DNA of 64,000 nt from NCBI RefSeq assembly GCF_000502955.1, contig NZ_AYWO01000009.1, forward strand, positions 1 to 64,000. The letters are read 5' to 3'. This DNA is from Mesorhizobium sp. LNHC252B00 (GTDB lineage Bacteria; Pseudomonadota; Alphaproteobacteria; Rhizobiales; Rhizobiaceae). Positions 7,926 through 15,968 of the stretch are shown in pieces; the first letter of the stretch is position 1; every line of letters starts with the position of its first letter. The notes beneath the pieces are model-generated. The model was not told the origin of the DNA. It ran no database searches and worked only from the letters and a program-made list of their open reading frames with translations. The position numbers and the translations under genes are program-made.

Positions 7926-9928
7926 GATCGCCTTTCGAAAATCACGGGCGCCGCGAAGTGCCCGACTGGGCTGGACTCAGGCTGGAACAGGCCCTCTCGC
8001 GACGCCCCGAATATCAGGACTTTGCCGATGACGTCGAAGAAGCGTTGCGCAAACGTTTTGGCGAATTTGGTCATGCCCCCTCCCCAGAGCATTGGGAGGG
8101 ACTTCGGGCTATCATTCAGACAATTGAGGCAATGGCGCTCGGGGTAGCACGACAAAAATATCTTCTATCCTCGCTCCCGACAGGGATGGGCAAAACATCA
8201 ACTTTAGTCGAGGCCACAAGGGAACTAGTTCGACTTGGTGAGCGAACCGGCGAACCAGTTGGCATCATCATCCTGACCAACACACTTGACCAAATACCCA
8301 TACTGATCCGCGAGATGAAATTAGAGGATCACCAATATGCCGTCCGAGTTGGCAAAAATAACGCGGAACTCAATGCGATGGGCGTGGGGGAGAATGTGGG
8401 CCGGCATCAAGACGCTCAGGTCCTCTTCACCACCCAACAGAAGCTCATGGCGCTTACGAGCAAGGGGTTAAACCTTCGAACAATGAAAGGGCTGACCTTT
8501 CGCAATAAACCTCGCCCAGTGCGGATTTGGGACGAAGCGATCATGCCAGCGGACGCGATTGTGCTATCTGCTGATGATATTGACCGATTGAAATCTCCCT
8601 TGGCCAAAGCCGGCTACAAAGCGCAACGAGATGCCATCGAAGAGTTCGTAGCCAAGATGAAGGTGCGACAAGCCGACACTCAAATTACAGTTCCCGATCT
8701 ACATCTTCCGGACCCGGAAGAGAACTCCGCCCTATACGATGACAAAGACGAGGGAATTGCCATTTCGCTCATGCGCATGGCGGAGGCGCGGGCACATATA
8801 CGACACGATCGCAGCGTCGGGGCTGTAGCGCTCCATTACGTGGAAATCCTCCCACGAGACTTTCCGCCGCTGCTTATCCTAGATGCCAGCGGCTCGCTGA
8901 GACTAAGCTATTCGATGTGGCGCGAAGGTCGGGGCAATCTTGAACGGCTTCCATCGCCCAGCAAGACCTACAAGAACCTCACCATTAGACACTGGGATCA
9001 TGCCGCTGGAAAGACAGCGAATGTTCGAAACCGGGTACGAGCGGAGTTGGCTGATGGGGTGGCTGAAGCCGTGGCCGAGGCTGACCCTAATCAACCAATA
9101 TTGATTATCGTGCGAAAGCCCAGCAAGCCGTACCAAAACATGGAGAACGAAATAAGGTCGGCAGTTGCACAGCGCTTTGTCGGCGAAAAACGCGCCCCGC
9201 CCGAACTCCACTTTCTAACGTGGGGAAGACATGTGGCCACGAATGCATATGCGAACGTCCGACATGTCATTGTCGTAGGGTTGTTTCAATACCCCACGTC
9301 TGTGGCTGCCGCCATGGCGCGTGGCTCTGCCGGCTTGGGCCCTGGCGAATATCTTAGCGAGATCGCAATCGATGATTTTCACAAGAGCGAGATAGCCCAT
9401 CATGTCTTCCAGGCCGTGGGGCGTGGGGCGGTGCGGAAAGCGATTGGCGGAGACGTTCCCGAAGGCTGCCGACTTGATGTCGTTTTCTCAACTAGAGGAA
9501 ACGGTGCTTCCGTTCCAATAGGTCGGGATATTTTACGCAAAGCTTTCCCAAAAGCTCAGATACTCGATTGGCATCCCCTGCCGATTGTTCTGAGCAGCAA
9601 CGAACTCGCGCTGGTAAAGGAGCTGCGAAAAATTGCTGCGAGTCCGCTTGGCGGAAAGGCGCCCTACAAGGAGCTTGCAAGAGCCGTGGGCATAGCGGCC
9701 GTCAACATTTGGAAAACCTTAGAACGTCCGCATGTCAGGTTGGAACTTGCCAAAGCCGGAATTGCGATCAGCCAGCGGCAGGGCCGACCGATGTGGGTTT
9801 CAAGGATCGCCCAGCCTCACGCCAGGCCGAAGGCTAGGCGCAGCTCCCCGAGCGGAGAAGGAAAGGTCAAACTACCTAATGGCCTACGCTGTGCACGAGT
9901 GAGGAAATCAGGAACGCCTAAACGATAG
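7922..9928 (+). CDS. island-encoded SF2-type helicase / replication protein
   Basis: The start is the ATG at 7922, seven bases after AGGAGG and overlapping the regulator's stop; product 668 residues. It has a Walker A loop (SSLPTGMGKTSTLVEA, residues ~83-98), a Walker B-like motif (IWDEAIMP, ~202-209), a C-terminal helicase-type motif (FQAVGRGAVRKAIGG), and a final helix-turn-helix-like stretch (YKELARAVGIAAVNIWKTL) that may bind DNA. Helicases beside AlpA genes usually serve replication or maintenance of integrative elements. The basic tail after residue ~640 looks disordered. A repeat-rich non-coding segment follows at once and could be its target. Confidence 0.65.
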   Translation: MRSPFENHGRREVPDWAGLRLEQALSRRPEYQDFADDVEEALRKRFGEFGHAPSPEHWEGLRAIIQTIEAMALGVARQKYLLSSLPTGMGKTSTLVEATRELVRLGERTGEPVGIIILTNTLDQIPILIREMKLEDHQYAVRVGKNNAELNAMGVGENVGRHQDAQVLFTTQQKLMALTSKGLNLRTMKGLTFRNKPRPVRIWDEAIMPADAIVLSADDIDRLKSPLAKAGYKAQRDAIEEFVAKMKVRQADTQITVPDLHLPDPEENSALYDDKDEGIAISLMRMAEARAHIRHDRSVGAVALHYVEILPRDFPPLLILDASGSLRLSYSMWREGRGNLERLPSPSKTYKNLTIRHWDHAAGKTANVRNRVRAELADGVAEAVAEADPNQPILIIVRKPSKPYQNMENEIRSAVAQRFVGEKRAPPELHFLTWGRHVATNAYANVRHVIVVGLFQYPTSVAAAMARGSAGLGPGEYLSEIAIDDFHKSEIAHHVFQAVGRGAVRKAIGGDVPEGCRLDVVFSTRGNGASVPIGRDILRKAFPKAQILDWHPLPIVLSSNELALVKELRKIAASPLGGKAPYKELARAVGIAAVNIWKTLERPHVRLELAKAGIAISQRQGRPMWVSRIAQPHARPKARRSSPSGEGKVKLPNGLRCARVRKSGTPKR

Positions 9929-10630
9929 GGCCATTGCAGCACCTACTACGGCGTCATGTATTGCCTCTAATATGAGGTCGTAGCAGGTTGTTCGCTTCGA
10001 TCTCCTAGTGGGGAGGGATTCAACACCGGCATCATTGTCTCCGCAAATGTGGCACTCTCTGTCGGACAATTTGTCATTCTTGCATCCTTGGTTTTCTACC
10101 CCTTAAATGCCATATGTCGACTCTCCCTTAAGCCTTTGATATCATTATAATAAGGCAAGAATGACAAAAGGACGATTAGAAGAGCAGGTTTTTGTAAGAA
10201 TGACAGAATGACAGAATGCCGGTGTGTCAGGCTTTGTTGTTCTCGCTAAAGTTAAGCCCACCCAAGGCGGCGATGCCTCTGGGGTGCGTTTTTCAAATTG
10301 TAAAATCTGGGCAACATTATCCTGGTGCCCATAACCCCTACCCTAGCACCACCCACAGTTGCCGGGGGGTCGGCGGCGCGGCATGGGGGAAAGGCCCCCG
10401 GCGGGGTAGTGTCGTCATCAAGATCAGGCTTTGTAGTCAGTGGAGCGCGGGTACTCCCGACCCATAAATGTTCCCCAGTTAGTTCCCCCGCCTTGGCGCT
10501 CTCGGTGCAAATAACTGTTAACATACGGTATTTTCTGCACCAACCACTGATTGGTAGTCAGATGCTCGCGTGTGGCCTTCTGAATTAGACTGTTGTACCG
10601 AAATCGGGCAACGCGAATGGATACCCCGCA
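9929..10630. other. 700-base non-coding segment of the island
   Basis: No convincing gene lies here. The left part (10071-10218) carries inverted and direct AGAATGAC repeats. The middle (about 10363-10410) is a GC-rich stretch with GCCGGGGG and CCCCCGGC arms able to form a hairpin. The right part (about 10510-10560) is AT-rich, with GTTAACATACGG and a small inverted repeat ACCAA/TTGGT, and may hold the promoter of the gene starting at 10631. Its position after the helicase gene fits an origin or recombination control region, but that is inferred. Confidence 0.4.
10071..10218. repeat. AGAATGAC direct and inverted repeats
   Basis: A 13-base inverted repeat TTGTCATTCTTGC (10071-10083) and GCAAGAATGACAA (10155-10167) flanks 71 bases. 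It is followed by tandem octamers AGAATGAC at 10197-10204 and 10205-10212 and a partial copy at 10213-10218. Five copies of the octamer core in under 150 bases exceed what chance would give. Iteron-like binding sites for the helicase or AlpA-type protein are possible. Confidence 0.5.
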
Positions 10631-11176
10631 TTGACCGACCTCAACACGCGATTTCTTACACCAGCTGGCATGCAATCTGCCTACGACTTCCTGACAAGGA
10701 AGCACTCCTGGTATCTGCACGCCAGCGATCCCGCAAACTTCGAAGATATCAAAGCCGGTGGGCTTGAAACCAGATTCCCAGGCGGAAGCGTGCCTGACAT
10801 CGTTAAAGATCGATTTGGCACGACGGCAAAACAGGTGTTGTGCCTGCGACCAATCGGAACCGAAGACCCGACTGGTTCGCGCTCAAGTGAGAGATTTCTC
10901 CTGGCAGTCGAAAGGAATTTCCTGCCGCTGTCGATCGGCCTAGACTGGTCTTTTGTCGGAACTTGGACACTTCCGGACATCCTCAGAGCGGATGACCCGA
11001 AAATGACTGACGATGAGATATTCTATGAGGTGGTAAGACGAAGAGGCTCCGTGCTGAGCTACGACGGAATACCGGCTTCCAATATTCGCGTCTGGTGCAA
11101 GGGATCTGGGTGCGACGCTCCCTCAACGTGGCCCAGACTAGTCGCCTCGACCATTTCAGATATCGTGCGAATATAA
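10631..11176 (+). CDS. hypothetical protein, possible ADP-ribosyltransferase-like fold
   Basis: A protein of 181 residues from a TTG at 10631. An N-terminal segment SWYLHASDPANFEDIKAGGL resembles the His-containing first strand and following helix of ADP-ribosyltransferase-like toxins, where a ligand-binding His/Thr is followed by 'NF..I...GL'. The C-terminal EVVRRRGSVLSYDGIPASNI could hold the late strand with a Glu. These matches are by eye only and could be wrong. The gene lies between the repeat region and another unknown gene in the same direction. Confidence 0.4.
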   Translation: MTDLNTRFLTPAGMQSAYDFLTRKHSWYLHASDPANFEDIKAGGLETRFPGGSVPDIVKDRFGTTAKQVLCLRPIGTEDPTGSRSSERFLLAVERNFLPLSIGLDWSFVGTWTLPDILRADDPKMTDDEIFYEVVRRRGSVLSYDGIPASNIRVWCKGSGCDAPSTWPRLVASTISDIVRI

Positions 11177-11236
11177 CGCATCCCTCGCGTGAACCTCCGT
11201 GAAAGAGGGTGCATGCTTGAGAAAGGCGGACAATCG

Positions 11237-11264
11237 AGAATGCCAAATGGCATTCTGGCATTCT
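11237..11264. repeat. AGAATGCC inverted and tandem octamers
   Basis: AGAATGCC (11237-11244) and its complement GGCATTCT (11249-11256) form a palindrome with a four-base AAAT centre. A second GGCATTCT follows directly (11257-11264). The octamer differs in one base from the AGAATGAC repeats near 10.1-10.2 kb. It sits about 50 bases before the start of the next gene, so it could be an operator for the same DNA-binding protein. Confidence 0.45.
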
Positions 11265-11312
11265 TACGATAGAGGAGCCGGTGAACCCGTCTCTGCTTGG
11301 AAGGTGCAAAGC

Positions 11313-12059
11313 ATGACGAAACCTAGCGAGGCTGAGTGGGGATTTTGTGAAATCGCGCGCGACGATCCAAACCGAGCCAGAGCATTGGCATCCTACAGTC
11401 CAGCCGAGGCATTGATTGAGACACTCGGCAACGCGCTAGGTGCCGCACTTGTCCAAGACGTACGGATCGGTTTCGACGGTATCAACAATGACTTTGACGC
11501 GCCTCGCGTCATGTTTCAGTTTCCGGTTTCTCCGGCGCTCTACGATTGGTTTTTCAACTCACGCACAGGCTACCGTGCTCAGTATTGGGCAAGTCCCAAG
11601 ATCGGGAACGCTTACAACAGCCGGTTGCTTGCCCATCTGAAATCCATAGTCGGAACTTGGGCTCCTGCTTCTGGAGTTGCGGGCAGGGCTTTGTCTGTTC
11701 AGCACCACAACGGACATCGTCAGGACATCGATCTAGGCCGCCGGACAGAAAGCCGGGCCACTGTCTTGGCCTCGCTCGATCCGCTATTGTCCAAGATCTG
11801 GATTTGCGAACGCCTTTTAAAGGATGACGGCAATTCGCCAGCGTGGATCGCGGCATTGAGCACCAGCGGTCCAAAATTGCACGTCCCTCAATGGATAGAG
11901 CATGGCGCAGAGTATGGTTTGGTTCCGCAGTTCCCAGACAAGAGAAGCGCCTGGCTTGACATCAAAGGAGGGTATGTTCTTCCAAACGGCAATGTCGTCC
12001 AGCCCAACAAGCGCCCAAAACTCAGAGCTAGGCAAATCCACGATACTGGGTGGAGCTGA
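11313..12059 (+). CDS. hypothetical protein of the island
   Basis: The start is the ATG at 11313, eight bases after GGAAGG; an in-frame extension to 11199 would run through the octamer repeat and is unlikely. The 248-residue product has no signal peptide or membrane segment. The N-terminus is acidic (EAEWGFCEIARDDP), the centre aromatic-rich (VSPALYDWFFNSRTGYRAQYW), and the C-terminus basic (NKRPKLRARQIH). It follows the 10631 gene in the same direction, is convergent with the integrase gene and ends seven bases from it. No family recognised. Confidence 0.5.
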   Translation: MTKPSEAEWGFCEIARDDPNRARALASYSPAEALIETLGNALGAALVQDVRIGFDGINNDFDAPRVMFQFPVSPALYDWFFNSRTGYRAQYWASPKIGNAYNSRLLAHLKSIVGTWAPASGVAGRALSVQHHNGHRQDIDLGRRTESRATVLASLDPLLSKIWICERLLKDDGNSPAWIAALSTSGPKLHVPQWIEHGAEYGLVPQFPDKRSAWLDIKGGYVLPNGNVVQPNKRPKLRARQIHDTGWS

Positions 12060-12065
12060 CCTCGG

Positions 12066-13406
12066 CTAAGCGCGAAGCGGCACCACGTTGGATTGTTTGT
12101 TAGAAACCAAGCCTGTCACGAACCGTCCCCACCCCTGCAAAGCCGCCGCCTTCTCCTCGGCATAGTCGTGGACCTGATAAACGCCAACGATACCGGCAAA
12201 GCTGCCGGACGTGTGGTTGAGCACCTTCTCGGTCACGGGCAGGCTGATGCCCAACCGTTGCAAGCCCGCTGCAACTGTGCGCCTCAGATCGTGGAGCCGC
12301 CAATCGGCAATGGAAACTGGCTCATCGCGGCTTTCCTGGGCCGCCTCAAGCAAGAGCCGGTCAAGCCGCAGTTTCATGCGGCTGTATCCGCTGACAGGGG
12401 TCTTGCCGCTTGTCGTGAACACGTACCCTGCTTTGCCTTCAATGCGAGGTAACTTCTCGATGATCGAAAGCGCCGCATCGGACAGCGGGACCATATGCGG
12501 CTTCCCGTTCTTCGTGCGCGGACCCGGAATGGTCCACTGGCGTTTATCCAAATCGATCTCGTTCCAAGTCATATCGCCCACCTCAGAGCGCCGTTGACCG
12601 GTGAGAACAAGCAACTGGGTCAACGGTCCAAACGGGTAGCCCTCGACTTCGCAGGCCCGCCATAGCCACCGCAATTCGTCGTCAGCAGAGTCAGGCACGG
12701 TTGCTACGCGCATCAGGGTGCGATCGCGGCGCCGGGCTGCTTCGTCCTGCATGTCGGTCGGCGGCGCCATGCCCGCCACGGGGGATGTAGTGAGGATGTC
12801 CTTGCTGACAGCCCAATTGAAGAACTTGCGGAGTTCAGCGAATTTCCTGTTAGCGCCAAACTTCGCGTTTGGAACCATCCTGTCCAAATGCTCCTTAATG
12901 TCACGCCGGCCCACGTCCTGGATAAGGCGATCTTTCCACGCCTCGGCAGGCCCACCCTTAATGAGTTCCCAGTTAGCGCCACTAACACGGTCGGGTTTCA
13001 TGCCAAGCAGTCGAGCCTTTTCCAGGAAGCCTTTCCTCTTCGATGCGTACTCCCGCAAATACCGCTCAGCCACCAAACGAAACAGGTCGGGGTCTTGGGC
13101 GCCGGCACGCTGCGCCTTGCGTCTGGTCTCCTTCTGCAGCGCTCTTGGGTCCTGGGGAGACACACCTCCAAGCATCCGAAAAGCTTTGCCCGCTTCTTCG
13201 CGGGCTTGCTTCAAAGAGAATGTTGGATAGGCGCCGATTGTCAGCTTAAGAAGCCTCCCACCAAACCGATACCGGACAGCCCAAGACTTCTTTCCGTTGG
13301 TCTGGACGATCAGATAGAGACCCCTCACCTTCGCGTCCGCAACCTCTTGGCGCTTGTCAGTTGGGGTCCAATTTTTGACCGACAAATCCGTGAGTTCTGT
13401 TGCCAT
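12066..13406 (-). CDS. P4-type tyrosine recombinase (integrase)
   Basis: A protein of 446 residues. The N-terminal domain (1-~95) has the DUF4102-type arm-binding fold of P4-family integrases (ADAKVRGLYLIVQTNGKKSW, FGGRLLKLTIGAYP). A SAM-like core-binding domain follows, then the catalytic domain with R272 (LTGQRRSEV), a Lys in RTKNGKPH, H372-x-x-R375 (LHDLRRT), H398 (LNHTSG) and the probable nucleophile Y410 (GVYQVHDY). All catalytic residues are present, so it should be active. It lies at the right border of the island, reading inward, next to a tRNA-Thr fragment that marks its attachment site. Confidence 0.92.
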   Translation of the reverse strand: MATELTDLSVKNWTPTDKRQEVADAKVRGLYLIVQTNGKKSWAVRYRFGGRLLKLTIGAYPTFSLKQAREEAGKAFRMLGGVSPQDPRALQKETRRKAQRAGAQDPDLFRLVAERYLREYASKRKGFLEKARLLGMKPDRVSGANWELIKGGPAEAWKDRLIQDVGRRDIKEHLDRMVPNAKFGANRKFAELRKFFNWAVSKDILTTSPVAGMAPPTDMQDEAARRRDRTLMRVATVPDSADDELRWLWRACEVEGYPFGPLTQLLVLTGQRRSEVGDMTWNEIDLDKRQWTIPGPRTKNGKPHMVPLSDAALSIIEKLPRIEGKAGYVFTTSGKTPVSGYSRMKLRLDRLLLEAAQESRDEPVSIADWRLHDLRRTVAAGLQRLGISLPVTEKVLNHTSGSFAGIVGVYQVHDYAEEKAAALQGWGRFVTGLVSNKQSNVVPLRA

Positions 13407-13467
13407 CGTTCCCTCCCAAGGGTATTATCAGGGGAACACAATGAGCTGATACCCTTCGTTTCCCCAC

Positions 13468-13498
13468 GTTATGGAAAGTGAACTTATATCACCATAAC
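13468..13498. promoter_or_regulatory. inverted repeat upstream of integrase, possible arm site
   Basis: GTTATGG (13468-13474) and CCATAAC (13492-13498) form a seven-base inverted repeat with a 17-base spacer, and another TATGG follows. The element lies between the integrase start and the tRNA fragment, where arm-type integrase sites or the integrase operator would be expected. The assignment rests on position only. Confidence 0.3.
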
Positions 13499-13565
13499 AT
13501 ATGGAAATAAATTGGTTTTTCTAGCGTCGATGTTCGGATTTGTGCTCTCGTGAAGGCGACTGATA

Positions 13566-13615
13566 GCGGTTTTGTAAACCGAAGGTCGGCGGTTCGATTC
13601 CGTCCGGGGGCACCA
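13566..13615 (+). other. tRNA-Thr(TGT) 3' fragment = island attachment site
   Basis: The sequence folds as the 3' half of a tRNA: anticodon stem with loop TTTGTAA (anticodon TGT at 13573-13575), variable loop, T arm (GGCGG/TTCGATT/CCGTC at 13588-13604), acceptor strand CGGGGGC (13605-13611), A and CCA (13613-13615). The 5' half is missing; upstream bases offer no acceptor partner GCCCCCG. This is what a tyrosine recombinase leaves at the distal end after inserting into a tRNA 3' end. The intact tRNA should lie at the left end of the island, outside the window. Confidence 0.75.
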
Positions 13616-13692
13616 TCCCACACGAGCCTCGACGACGTTCGGGAACAGTTCGGTCGGTTACCGCTAACCGCAATTCGATCGGTAAGCTCTGC

Positions 13693-14145
13693 TCACTGCT
13701 CAAGCGCTTCGATATTCGCGAGGACGCGCTGGAGCAGCGACACGAGTGTGTCAACCTCCTCCGGCGACAGACCTTTCATGATATCGGCATTGCCCTGCCG
13801 CAGTATCGCGCGGCCAGCCGGCAATCGCGCAAGCGCTTCGTCCGTCAGCGATATCAGGCTCGAGCGCCCGTCGCGCGGATCGGGCTCACGCTTGACGATG
13901 CCATCGCGCTCCATCCGGGCGAGCATCTGAGCCATGGTCGGCTGCTCCACCTTCGCCCAACGCGCGAGTTCCGTCTGTGACAGTCGTTCTCCATCCTTGA
14001 GTGCCACCAGTACGGGCAACTGCGCCGTGGCGAAGCCGAGGTCGCGCAGCCGCGCGTCGCCGATACGGCTCAGTTCGCGTGCGATACGGCTGAAGTAATG
14101 GCCAGGATGGCGAAGCGGCTCCCAATCATCATCGGTATTGGGCAT
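13693..14145 (-). CDS. MarR family transcriptional regulator
   Basis: A protein of 150 residues with the MarR winged helix: dimerisation helix (HYFSRIARELSRIGDARLRD), recognition region (LSQTELARWAKVEQPTMAQMLARM) and wing (DGIVKREPDPRDGRSSLISLT). I choose the ATG at 14145; the longer form from 14166 would be encoded by the operator palindrome itself. It is divergent from a flavin monooxygenase gene, with two palindromes in the shared promoter. Inferred role: repressor of itself and of the monooxygenase, released by an aromatic or drug-like ligand. Confidence 0.88.
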   Translation of the reverse strand: MPNTDDDWEPLRHPGHYFSRIARELSRIGDARLRDLGFATAQLPVLVALKDGERLSQTELARWAKVEQPTMAQMLARMERDGIVKREPDPRDGRSSLISLTDEALARLPAGRAILRQGNADIMKGLSPEEVDTLVSLLQRVLANIEALEQ

Positions 14146-14147
14146 TG

Positions 14148-14183
14148 CATAGGCTCCTATGTTCATTTACATAGGCTCCTATG
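14148..14183. promoter_or_regulatory. doubled palindromic MarR operator
   Basis: The 14-base near-palindrome CATAGGCTCCTATG occurs at 14148-14161 and again, identical, at 14170-14183. The two are 22 bases apart start to start, or two helical turns, so two MarR dimers could bind on the same DNA face. It lies exactly between the divergent MarR and monooxygenase genes. Confidence 0.75.
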
Positions 14184-14201
14184 TACATGGAGGTTGATGA
14201 T

Positions 14202-15317
14202 ATGGCAATGGATCGGATCGCGATCATCGGCGGCGGCCCCGGCGGGCTGTTGCTGGCGAGACTGCTGCAATTGGGCGGTCTCTCCCCCGTCGTGTTCGAG
14301 CGGGATGCGCATGCCGGGGAGCGGCCGCAAGGCGGATCGCTCGACCTGCATGACGAAACTGGCCAACGCGCGATGCGGCTGGCGGGCCTAGAATCCGAGT
14401 TCACCACTGCGGCCCGCCCCGAGGATCAGGGGGACCGGCTTTATGACGTTGACGGCACCCTGCTGTTCGACCGCAACGGGCCCGCTGACGATCGGCCCGA
14501 AATCGATCGGACGATCCTGCGTCAGATCCTTCTGGATGCGCTCACGCCCGGCACGGTGCGCTGGGGACATCGCGTCCTCGAAATCACGCCTGCCGACGAT
14601 GGCCATGCGCTGATCGGCGATAGGTGGTGCGAGCGCTTCGATGTGGTGGTCGGCGCAGATGGCGCATGGTCGCGCGTTCGACCGCTGCTCAGCCATGCCG
14701 TGCCAGCCTATGAAGGCGTGACATTGGTCGAACTGGGCTTCGACGTGGAACGGCATCCCGCCATCGACGCACTGACAGGCAGTGGCAAGATGTTTGCGGT
14801 CGGCAACAATCGCGTCCTGATCACCCAGCGAAACGGGCTCGGCCATATTCGCGGATATGCCGGCCTGCGCCTGGACGAGGCGACCGCGCGGAACTGGCAG
14901 GCGGTGTCGCCCGAAAGGGTGCGCGCAGAGTTGCGTGAGCCCTTCGCCGAATGGGCTCCCGCGTTGAAGGAAATCATCGAGACCGGGGATTTCATCGCGG
15001 TCCGTCCACTCTATGCGCTGCCTGTCGGGCATCGCTGGACCAGTCGTTCGGGGCTGACTCTCCTGGGCGATGCGGCGCACCTGATGTCTCCCTTCTCGGG
15101 TGAAGGGGTGAATCTCGCGCTCGCCGATGCGGTTGATCTCGCCGAGGCATTGACCTCGGGCCACGGCTGGCAGGCCGTCAACGGATATGAAGAGGCAATG
15201 GCGGGACGGGCTGCCATCGCGGCGGAAGGGGCTGCTCAGGGCCTGAGCGGCGCCTTCTCGTCCGAGGGAGCTAGTCCGGTTCTGCAACATTACTTGTCAC
15301 GGGTGAATGAACATTGA
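14202..15317 (+). CDS. TetX-like FAD-dependent monooxygenase
   Basis: The start is the ATG at 14202, eight bases after GGAGG; the product is 371 residues. It has the FAD-binding GGGPGG loop (residues 10-15), the PQGGSLDLHDETGQ segment typical of TetX-type enzymes, VVVGADGAWSRVR, and the second FAD motif GDAAHLMSPFSGEGVN (from ~289). These class A flavoprotein monooxygenases hydroxylate aromatic compounds; TetX itself inactivates tetracyclines. The substrate here is unknown, and resistance should not be assumed from similarity alone. Control by the divergent MarR protein is likely. Confidence 0.8.
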   Translation: MAMDRIAIIGGGPGGLLLARLLQLGGLSPVVFERDAHAGERPQGGSLDLHDETGQRAMRLAGLESEFTTAARPEDQGDRLYDVDGTLLFDRNGPADDRPEIDRTILRQILLDALTPGTVRWGHRVLEITPADDGHALIGDRWCERFDVVVGADGAWSRVRPLLSHAVPAYEGVTLVELGFDVERHPAIDALTGSGKMFAVGNNRVLITQRNGLGHIRGYAGLRLDEATARNWQAVSPERVRAELREPFAEWAPALKEIIETGDFIAVRPLYALPVGHRWTSRSGLTLLGDAAHLMSPFSGEGVNLALADAVDLAEALTSGHGWQAVNGYEEAMAGRAAIAAEGAAQGLSGAFSSEGASPVLQHYLSRVNEH

Positions 15318-15561
15318 CAGCCGACAAGGTGGTTGGACCCCGGTGGCACCCAGTTCACTGGCGGTAACTTGGTTACTGGCAGTCACAAGAGGCACCGATA
15401 ACTTTGCAGCTTGATGAGCTTTCGTGCCCTTCTTCACCGGGCACTCGAGGTCGACTTTATGGATGTCGCGCTGTCCTACGTCGCCTTGTTCTATCTCGGC
15501 TGGATCGCGAGCGCCGGTCCAACATAAACGATGCAGCTAGCTTAGTAGGTCCGCCATTTCA

Positions 15562-15803
15562 AACCCCAATCGCCGCCACCAATATCCGGTTCTGCCTCCG
15601 TATCGCCGCGCGCAGTTCCGGTATCTTCGCCGCGTCGCGCCTCGCAAACTCAATGAACATCATGTTCATGTTGTTGAAGACCAGTTCGCCGAGCGCTGTC
15701 CCGTCGATGCCGCACCAGGCCGAGCGCCTGCAGCCGGGCGATGAGCGCGCGGATCTGCTTGGTGAGCGCGCGGTCGAGCGCGGCGTAGGCTTGGCCGAAC
15801 GGG
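15562..15803 (-). pseudogene. decayed copy of TetR gene 3' part (copy 1)
   Basis: About 240 bases closely match the end of the intact TetR gene at 18679-18928, including the stretch encoding ELIFNNMNMMFIEF in the complement. Small indels and substitutions break the frame, and only the C-terminal third is present. The match stops near the GGCCGAACGGG block and is followed within 15 bases by a fragment of another gene. It is a leftover of a duplication, not a working gene. Confidence 0.8.
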
Positions 15804-15817
15804 CCCGGTTCCATCTA

Positions 15818-15951
15818 GCTCTGCGAAAACAGGACGGGTATCCTGTTATTAGGCGACATCATCTCTGTCGGCCCGCTGATCGATCGACTTCTATCACTCG
15901 GACATCCCCGACTTCATGGCGACGCTCACGCGCCTGCGCGACCTTGGTGTC
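15818..15951 (+). pseudogene. fragment of metallo-beta-lactamase-fold hydrolase gene
   Basis: Bases 15818-15951 match an internal part of the hydrolase gene further right (from about 23696), starting with the block GAAAACAGGACGGG and ending at GCGCCTGCGCGACCT. Frame-breaking differences are present. In the intact locus these bases lie nearly 5 kb from the TetR gene. Here they directly adjoin the TetR fragment, so the intervening ABC operon has been deleted from this copy. Confidence 0.75.
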
Positions 15952-15968
15952 CGTCCGCCCCGATATCT

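Noticed and set aside
13521-13754. 77-codon frame on the - strand containing IEPPTFGLQNR across the tRNA fragment
   Set aside because: This peptide pattern is a well-known false protein translated from the complement of tRNA sequence; it has no own start signal here.
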